Source: Planctomycetaceae bacterium (lineage in GTDB: Bacteria; Planctomycetota; Planctomycetia; Planctomycetales; Planctomycetaceae). From it: a DNA stretch of 64,000 bases. A model generated the notes under the pieces. That model did not search any database. It saw nothing but the letters and a program-made list of their open reading frames with translations, and was not told where the DNA came from. The stretch is taken from positions 62,001 through 126,000 of the forward strand of contig JAWKTX010000007.1 in the NCBI GenBank assembly GCA_041398825.1, given 5' to 3'. Each line of letters begins with the position of its first letter. The stretch's first letter is position 1. Below, in pieces: positions 58,451 to 64,000 of the stretch. The position numbers and the translations under genes were made by a program.

Positions 58451-59950
58451 ATGAAAAAGCAGGTTCAGGCGAATGCCATTCCGTTCATGCACCCGGGCTT
58501 ACGTGTCACGATCATGGGCCTGGGTGCATTCGGCGGGGGCGTGGCGGCTGCCAGATATCTCTGCCTTCACGGATGCCGTGTTTCGATTACGGACCTGCGT
58601 CAGGAAAGCGAATTACAACAATCCATTGATTCACTTGCCGATGTCCCGATCGAACAAATGGCCTTCGGAGAACATCCGCAGGCGTTCTTCGACGACTGCG
58701 ATCTGCTTGTCGTGAATCCGGCTGTCAAGCCGGACAATGCTCTGGTGCAGCGATCTGTTAGCCGAGGAGCCACGATCACCACGGAGATCGAGCTCTTTCT
58801 GCAGCAAAATCCTGCCCGAGTCATTGCGGTTACAGGAACGAATGGAAAGTCCACGACATCAGCTTTAATTCATCGAATTCTGCAGGGCCACTTTCAGCAG
58901 GAATCTGCCGCAACCCGTTCCACTGATGTGCCTCATGTCTGGCTGGGGGGTAACATCGGCGTCAGTCTGCTACCCGAACTGCCTCATATTCGTGAGCGTG
59001 ACTGGGTGATTCTTGAACTGAGCAGTTTTCAGCTGGAACAACTGCGTAAGAATCGTTTCCGCCCTGACATCGCCGTGATTACAAACTTCAGTCCCAACCA
59101 TCTGGACTGGCACGAAACGATGGAAGCGTACCATGCTGCGAAGCAGGGCCTTCTGGACGCCCAGCGCGGCGACGACATCGCCATTGTCCCGGATGACTTT
59201 AACGAGGACGCTCAGTGCGTTCCGCCATGGCGAGTCCGGGCGAAACGATTTACTTTTGGCCTGACAGACACCAGTGAAGACGGCGCCTTTCTTCAGGATG
59301 GAATGTTGATTCTGCGGCAATCCAGCGGAACTTCGGGCACGACGATGGAAGACAGCGTGCGATTTCAGATGCCGCCTCAGCTACCGGGGCGTCACAACGA
59401 GCAAAACGTTGCGGCCGCATGCGCGGCCGCGTGGCTGGCTGGAGCCAATTCCGCATTCTTCAGCAGAGCTATTCACACTTTCCAGCCGCTGCCTCATCGC
59501 CTGCAACTTGTCGCAGTACGAAACGAGAGACGTTTCTACAACGATTCCATCGCAACAACGCCCGAATCTGCCATACAGGCTCTGAGAGTGTTTTCCGGAC
59601 GCGTAATCCTGCTGGCCGGTGGCTACGACAAGAAACAGGATCTCCGGACACTGGCCGCAGAGATAGCGTCAAGGGCAGCCGTTGTCGTCCTGATGGGCCA
59701 GACCGCGCCGATACTGCAGGCATTAATTGAAGACCAAATCACAAGATGCGCAAGACAGGACACGCTGAAGATTCGAACAGGTGCAGACTTCCAGGACTCC
59801 TTCGCCAAGGCAGTTGAACTGAGTGGGCCAGGCGATATCGTGCTCCTTTCACCGGGCTGCGCAAGTTACGGATGGTTTCGCGATTACCGCGACCGCGGTG
59901 ACCAATTCATTGCACTCGCCAATACATGGCATGCAAATGACAACAGTTGA
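58451..59950 (+). CDS. murD: UDP-N-acetylmuramoyl-L-alanine-D-glutamate ligase
   Basis: 499 residues. MurD adds D-Glu to UDP-MurNAc-L-Ala in peptidoglycan synthesis. The ATP motif is AVTGTNGKSTTSALI near residue 130; NFSPNHLDWHETMEAY and the later GRHNEQNVAAACAAAWLAG and DSIATTPESAI are Mur-ligase features, and the C-terminal LLSPGCASYGWFRDYRDRGD is MurD-specific. It is slightly longer than most (about 450). No other mur or fts gene is adjacent, as expected in a planctomycete with a scattered dcw cluster. Confidence 0.96.
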   Translation: MKKQVQANAIPFMHPGLRVTIMGLGAFGGGVAAARYLCLHGCRVSITDLRQESELQQSIDSLADVPIEQMAFGEHPQAFFDDCDLLVVNPAVKPDNALVQRSVSRGATITTEIELFLQQNPARVIAVTGTNGKSTTSALIHRILQGHFQQESAATRSTDVPHVWLGGNIGVSLLPELPHIRERDWVILELSSFQLEQLRKNRFRPDIAVITNFSPNHLDWHETMEAYHAAKQGLLDAQRGDDIAIVPDDFNEDAQCVPPWRVRAKRFTFGLTDTSEDGAFLQDGMLILRQSSGTSGTTMEDSVRFQMPPQLPGRHNEQNVAAACAAAWLAGANSAFFSRAIHTFQPLPHRLQLVAVRNERRFYNDSIATTPESAIQALRVFSGRVILLAGGYDKKQDLRTLAAEIASRAAVVVLMGQTAPILQALIEDQITRCARQDTLKIRTGADFQDSFAKAVELSGPGDIVLLSPGCASYGWFRDYRDRGDQFIALANTWHANDNS

Positions 59951-61032
59951 TCAATTCACAACGGATTCAGCACATGCAGTTATTACAGAACACAACGGAA
60001 ACACACATCACTCGGAAAAAAAGACACGCACAGACCGGCGAGCGTGAATCGTCTCTTCCATTCATCGGCATGACCGGACTGCTGATCATCGTGACGGCCA
60101 TTGGGTGTGGTAGCAATTCCAAAGAGACCGCCAGAACGGCCGCACCGCCGGTCATGCCTGCAGACGACAGCACCACCTACCAGATTACTCCTTCGGAATT
60201 GAGGGCCAATCTGAAGGCCAATGAGCGAGCCAAATTCACACTGGCAGGCAATAGTATTGTTCGTGCCGAATTGTTTCAGTCCGGTATACGCTCCATCGAG
60301 CCGCTCAGAGGGATCCCTCTGGAGTTTCTGGACCTGGGCATGACAGACGTGTCTGACATTTCGCCGCTGGAAGGCATGCCACTCAAAGAACTCGTCCTGG
60401 AGAATACTCCGGTCGCTGATATTTCTGTGCTAAAGGGAATGCAGCTGGAGGTTGTCAAACTTCAGAACACGAAGATCACGGATCTCACGGTATTACACGG
60501 AATGCCAATCCGGCAACTCAATCTGCTGGGCCTGGAGGTCAATGATCTGAGCCCGTTTCATGATATGCCGCTGGAGACTCTGTGGGCTCCGCGGACAAAG
60601 ATCGCGGATCTGTCACCACTCGCGGGCATGAAACTCCAGAGCCTCGATATTCAGGCCACAGATGTTCGTTCGCTGGAACCTCTTGCCGCCATGACGACTC
60701 TCAGGAGACTGAACATCGCCGACACTCCTGTCACCGATCTCACTCCACTGAAAGACCTGAAACTGGAACGACTGACGTTTAGCCCCGAGCGCATCACCGC
60801 AGGAATCGATGTGATTCGGAATATGCCTTCATTGGCCGAACTACAACCAACGGTGGAAACACCCATCAAGGCCGCAGACTTCTGGCAACGCTACGATCTG
60901 GGTGTCTGGCAACCGGTCACAGAACTCCTTCCGTCTGAAAATTCCGATGCTGCCGGAAACTCGAGTGCCGACAGCCCCAAAGAAAGCCCCCCGGGCAACG
61001 AAGAGAACACCCGGACTCCCGAAGAAAAATAG
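59947..61032 (+). CDS. Leucine-rich-repeat lipoprotein
   Basis: 361 residues from a TTG overlapping the murD stop (TTGA); ATG 59974 is an alternative. The hydrophobic leader (GMTGLLIIVTAIGC) has a possible lipobox. The body has at least eight repeats of about 21-23 residues with the bacterial LRR pattern (LKELVLENTPVADISVLKGM and neighbours), followed by a Glu/Ser/Pro-rich tail. Probably an exported protein-binding surface protein; no partner is indicated. Confidence 0.85.
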   Translation: MINSQRIQHMQLLQNTTETHITRKKRHAQTGERESSLPFIGMTGLLIIVTAIGCGSNSKETARTAAPPVMPADDSTTYQITPSELRANLKANERAKFTLAGNSIVRAELFQSGIRSIEPLRGIPLEFLDLGMTDVSDISPLEGMPLKELVLENTPVADISVLKGMQLEVVKLQNTKITDLTVLHGMPIRQLNLLGLEVNDLSPFHDMPLETLWAPRTKIADLSPLAGMKLQSLDIQATDVRSLEPLAAMTTLRRLNIADTPVTDLTPLKDLKLERLTFSPERITAGIDVIRNMPSLAELQPTVETPIKAADFWQRYDLGVWQPVTELLPSENSDAAGNSSADSPKESPPGNEENTRTPEEK

Positions 61033-61070
61033 AGGGTGGGTGAATCATCTTTCCATCTTGTGCTTGCGAG

Positions 61071-61076
61071 TATAAT
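61071..61076 (+). promoter_or_regulatory. Possible -10 hexamer upstream of the cyclase-like gene
   Basis: TATAAT matches the bacterial -10 consensus exactly and lies about 160 bases upstream of ATG 61232, in the gap after the LRR gene. No good -35 hexamer is found 16-18 bases before it, so it is a weak candidate. Confidence 0.25.
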
Positions 61077-61231
61077 CCCCACTGGTAGACTAAGGAACCT
61101 GCCCAGGTGGCGGAGAAATATTGATGCTGACAGAGGTCACTTCGAGACACCAATGGCAGCGGAATTTGTTCGAATCCCATACCCTCGGAAAATCGCGACA
61201 ATTTCTGCTGCTGCGGGTTTTGAAATGACTT

Positions 61232-63379
61232 GTGCCCATGCTTGTCGTGAGCTGCAAGATGAACCAGAAACGGCGAAGTGATTTACACGCGGAATCACAA
61301 ACAAGAACACCCTCGGCATCTCCCGACGAGTTCGCAGCGAGACTGCGAGGCCAGGCTCAGGAGGCACTGACAGCATCGGTCCACCACGCGTCTCTTTCGC
61401 AGCAATATCTGGCACTGTCACAAAAATTTGCCGCATTGGCTGAACAAGCCGGCCGCGGCAAAATTCTGAACGGACAAGTGGATGTCGCAGCCCGTCTGGT
61501 AGCGGAGGCCAATACCGGTCTGCCAGCACCGCCAATTGGAATTGAGCAGACCGCAGTGTGCCGTGAACCGGAATCCAGGAAGAATGCCCCTGGTCCGCTG
61601 GAGACCAAAACGCTGGTCCAGCCGGATACACCCTCCGTCGGACTTGAGCAACTCCCGACCGACGGCATAGAACAACGATCGGCTCGTTCCACCCAATTGC
61701 CCAAACGGTCTCGCAGAAAACCAAAACGCGTACGTGAGCTTGCTGAACAAATCCGGCTGATGGCCCCCCAGCTGATGGATCGCATCCGAATTCGCGCAAA
61801 GAAGTCGGATCTGAAACCACGACAACGAACAGCCGTCGAAGAGATCCGGAAAACACAGGGATCTGCATTCGCCAGTCTGGCACTGCTTCTGGTGACGATC
61901 GTCGCACTCAGTTGCCTTCGACTGACCGTCGACGCTGAAGAACAGCCACTGCCAATCATAGCATCGTTTGCCGAAGAGGTTGTTGAGTCGGACGCGGAGC
62001 CACAACCGATCGAACCGCCGGAAGAAGAAACAGGCGAGCAACAAATGGCCGAGGCTGAGGAACCAGAAGCCGAAGAATCGGAGCCTGAACCGGAAGAGGA
62101 AATGGCCGAAGAGGCTGAACCCGTCGAGACACCGGAGCCCCTGGTCCCCGAAGAGGCAACGAGCGAACCGGAGATGCCCGTCGATCCCGATTCGAACTCC
62201 GCCGACCTACCCATGACCGATACGGCCGAGGAATCAACCACCCTAGCGACGGCGACGGCAGAATCTTCCGCAGAAGCATCCAGCGCTGTCGACAATCGCA
62301 GTGAAGCGGGTCGAAAGATGATGCTGCAGAAATACGGAGGATCAGCTGCCAGTGAATCCGCCGTCGGGCATGCCCTGGAGTGGATCGCTTCGTGTCAGCG
62401 CCGGGATGGCAGCTGGGACTTTATCGATATCGGTCCATGCACAAATCCCGGGACCGTTAACAATCCGATAGGGGGCACGGCCTACGCACTGCTGCCATTT
62501 CTGGCTGCTGGACACACTCATCGGGATAAGAATTCCCGGTACAGGCGGCAGGTTGAAGCAGGATTAAACTACCTGAGCAGTGTCGGCATTCGAACACCAG
62601 CTGGTTATGATCTGCGTGGTGTGCTGAATAAAGGTGACAAAGATGATCAGCCGAACGAAGCCTATTACGTTCACGGAGCGGCGACGCTGGCCGTCTGTGA
62701 AGCCTACGGAATGACCAATGACCGCCGACTGAAACCGGTGGCCGAAGGCGCGGTGCTGTTTCTGCTGAATTCACAGGACCCTCGCGGTGGCGGATGGAGA
62801 TATGTCCCGCAACAGGCAGGCTCCACATCCGTAACGGCCATTCAGGTGATGGCTCTCATGGCGGCAAAGAAAGCGGGCATCAAAGTGCCGGAGGCATCTC
62901 TGCAGAAAATCATGCACTACCTGGATACCGTACAGGTCGATGGTGAAGGGCGCTATGGATATGAAGTCGAGAAAAAATCCTATCAGGCCTCTATTACCGC
63001 CATGGCCCTTCTGTGCCGCATGTATCTTGGCTGGCGGCGGGCTGATGGCGACATGAAGGACGGAATCGCACTTCTGGACAAACGCGGCCCATATGACAAT
63101 CTCTACTACAATTACTTCGCCACTCAAGTTATGCGAAACTGGGGTGGCGAAGAATGGAATCGCTGGAATGAACGATTGCGTGACGACCTGATCGCATGGC
63201 AGATAACCGAAGGGGAGGCCAAAGGCAGCTGGTCACCTCGAGACCGAAGCGACTACAGTAAATCAGGCGGAAGACTGCTGACAACATGTCTGGCGACGCT
63301 CACGCTGCAGGTTTACTATCGATATCATCCGGTATTTCCCGACACAGACACAGTCCACACAGACACAGTCCACCAATGA
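61232..63379 (+). CDS. Membrane-anchored cyclase/prenyltransferase-like repeat protein
   Basis: 715 residues in three parts: a polar, basic N-terminal region (to about 205), one membrane helix (FASLALLLVTIVALSCLRL), a Glu/Pro-rich spacer (about 240-325) and a C-terminal alpha-helical toroid of the squalene-cyclase/prenyltransferase-repeat type (HALEWIASCQRRDGSWDFID, LLNSQDPRGGGWRYVP). The catalytic DxDD of squalene-hopene cyclases is not seen, so it is probably a binding protein. ATG 61232 or ATG 61259 may start it. It is of a kind common in planctomycetes. Confidence 0.83.
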   Translation: MPMLVVSCKMNQKRRSDLHAESQTRTPSASPDEFAARLRGQAQEALTASVHHASLSQQYLALSQKFAALAEQAGRGKILNGQVDVAARLVAEANTGLPAPPIGIEQTAVCREPESRKNAPGPLETKTLVQPDTPSVGLEQLPTDGIEQRSARSTQLPKRSRRKPKRVRELAEQIRLMAPQLMDRIRIRAKKSDLKPRQRTAVEEIRKTQGSAFASLALLLVTIVALSCLRLTVDAEEQPLPIIASFAEEVVESDAEPQPIEPPEEETGEQQMAEAEEPEAEESEPEPEEEMAEEAEPVETPEPLVPEEATSEPEMPVDPDSNSADLPMTDTAEESTTLATATAESSAEASSAVDNRSEAGRKMMLQKYGGSAASESAVGHALEWIASCQRRDGSWDFIDIGPCTNPGTVNNPIGGTAYALLPFLAAGHTHRDKNSRYRRQVEAGLNYLSSVGIRTPAGYDLRGVLNKGDKDDQPNEAYYVHGAATLAVCEAYGMTNDRRLKPVAEGAVLFLLNSQDPRGGGWRYVPQQAGSTSVTAIQVMALMAAKKAGIKVPEASLQKIMHYLDTVQVDGEGRYGYEVEKKSYQASITAMALLCRMYLGWRRADGDMKDGIALLDKRGPYDNLYYNYFATQVMRNWGGEEWNRWNERLRDDLIAWQITEGEAKGSWSPRDRSDYSKSGGRLLTTCLATLTLQVYYRYHPVFPDTDTVHTDTVHQ

Positions 63380-63441
63380 TTGGTGAATCCTTGTGTCATC
63401 GTCATCTTCCAGAAACCTCAGTTGCAAAGAATCGCGCCGCG

Positions 63442-63963
63442 ATGGACCGAGAGACCCTAAGAAATCTTCAGGCACCTCTGAAGGCGCTGTATCAGGAACA
63501 GCCGGAAAAGGCAGTCGCCCTGCTTCACGCCACAGGTGATGTCGATGTTGCGTCGATCACCTGCCGACTGACACCACCACCATCATGCGACGGTATGACC
63601 GTTGCCGGGCTGCACCCGATGACTGGTGGCGACGGTACCACCGCGTGTTCAGGCGATATGTTGCTGCAATCCCTCGTATCCTGCGCCGGTGTGACGCTGG
63701 CAGCTGTTTCCACCGCCATGGAATTGCCGCTCAGGTCTGCCCACATCGAAGCCGTCGGCAGAATGGACTTCCGGGGAACACTTGGCGTGAGCCGTGAGGC
63801 GCCAGTCGGCCTGTTTGAAATTGAATTGCTCTTTCAACTGACCGGCGATCTGAGCGTTGAACAGGCGGATAAGCTGATTCAACTGGCTGAGCGCTACTGC
63901 GTCGTGCTTCAGACGTTAAAAAATGCCGCGAAGATTTCTTCACGGCATAAATTGAATTCCTGA
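63442..63963 (+). CDS. OsmC/Ohr-family protein
   Basis: About 173 residues from ATG 63442. The OsmC-fold features are LLQSLVSCAGVTLAAV with its Cys, an earlier Cys in ASITCRL, and the C-terminal LSVEQADKLIQLAERYCVV. The pair of cysteines in Ohr/OsmC proteins reduces organic hydroperoxides, but the spacing here differs from classical Ohr, so peroxidase activity is uncertain. ATG 63376 overlaps the stop of the preceding gene (ATGA) and is the alternative start. Confidence 0.82.
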   Translation: MDRETLRNLQAPLKALYQEQPEKAVALLHATGDVDVASITCRLTPPPSCDGMTVAGLHPMTGGDGTTACSGDMLLQSLVSCAGVTLAAVSTAMELPLRSAHIEAVGRMDFRGTLGVSREAPVGLFEIELLFQLTGDLSVEQADKLIQLAERYCVVLQTLKNAAKISSRHKLNS

Positions 63964-64000
63964 TCAGTCGCGAATCAGAGTCATTCGCCGCACCCTCGCA
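63964..64000 (-). CDS. C-terminal end of a minus-strand gene (partial)
   Basis: The minus strand at the window edge reads 11 sense codons, ARVRRMTLIRD, then TGA at 63966-63964. The residues look like a real protein end and the OsmC gene stops at the same spot, consistent with convergent genes, but the fragment is far too short to identify. Confidence 0.3.
   Translation of the reverse strand, partial: ARVRRMTLIRD

Noticed and set aside
61101..61188. tRNA-Leu gene starting GCCCAGGTGGCGGA
   Set aside because: No matching 3' acceptor strand, no T-arm stem around GTTCGAATCC and no anticodon arm could be drawn.
61137..61907. 256-codon minus-strand frame over the start of the cyclase-like gene
   Set aside because: No protein-like features or ribosome site; the plus-strand gene is better supported.

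Overview
The window looks like a chromosomal segment from a member of the Planctomycetota (probably Planctomycetales). This rests on family content: a DUF1501 Tat-exported protein, two DUF1559 pilin-like proteins, a secreted protein with a degenerate planctomycete LEPR-type motif, a leucine-rich-repeat lipoprotein, a membrane-anchored cyclase-like repeat protein, and a murD lying outside any division/cell-wall cluster. Most of it is ordinary core genome. I see no insertion sequence, prophage, CRISPR array, rRNA or credible tRNA.

Layout. 1-3.7 kb is the 3' end of a complex I operon (nuoL end, nuoM with an apparent one-base frameshift, nuoN). 3.7-8.1 kb holds two unknown proteins, a lipoprotein, a DUF1501 protein and a DMT transporter. 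8.3-16.2 kb is a complete F-type ATP synthase operon (atpZ-I-B-E-F-H-A-G-D-C); its a and b subunits carry His-rich segments. 16.3-18.7 kb has a small unknown protein, a MoaD-like/E1-like pair whose E1 has lost its usual ATP-site residues, and a secreted LEPR-type protein. 19.1-33.3 kb is housekeeping: DJ-1/PfpI, nusB, ribH, rho, coaE, phosphohexomutase, tex, a 38-residue zinc-ribbon gene with a strong terminator, an M16 peptidase and a large DEAD-box helicase.

34.4-40.9 kb is the most interesting region. A Cys-motif lipoprotein, a DUF1559 protein, a 1,399-residue CobN/ChlH-type chelatase with signal peptide and C-terminal membrane anchor, an ExbB/TolQ/MotA-type channel and a DUF2149 protein are packed with overlapping genes. 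The last three match the HmuS-HmuT-HmuU arrangement of heme-utilisation loci in Bacteroidota. No CobS/CobT or ChlI/ChlD ATPase is nearby, and the DUF2149 protein has an ExbD-like membrane aspartate, so a proton-motive-force-driven extracytoplasmic chelatase or dechelatase is a reasonable hypothesis. A second DUF1559 gene, convergent with this locus, is broken by one in-frame TAA.

42.5-64 kb holds a probably frameshifted membrane protein, thyX, an O6-alkylguanine methyltransferase, a wax-ester-synthase-like acyltransferase and a likely hydroxyproline-catabolism pair (epimerase plus FAD oxidase). It continues with a pseudopilin-like unknown and a papain-like peptidase. A copper/heme redox cluster follows (DUF5666, di-heme peroxidase-like, SCO, multicopper oxidase), then murD, an LRR lipoprotein, a cyclase-like repeat protein and an OsmC-family protein.
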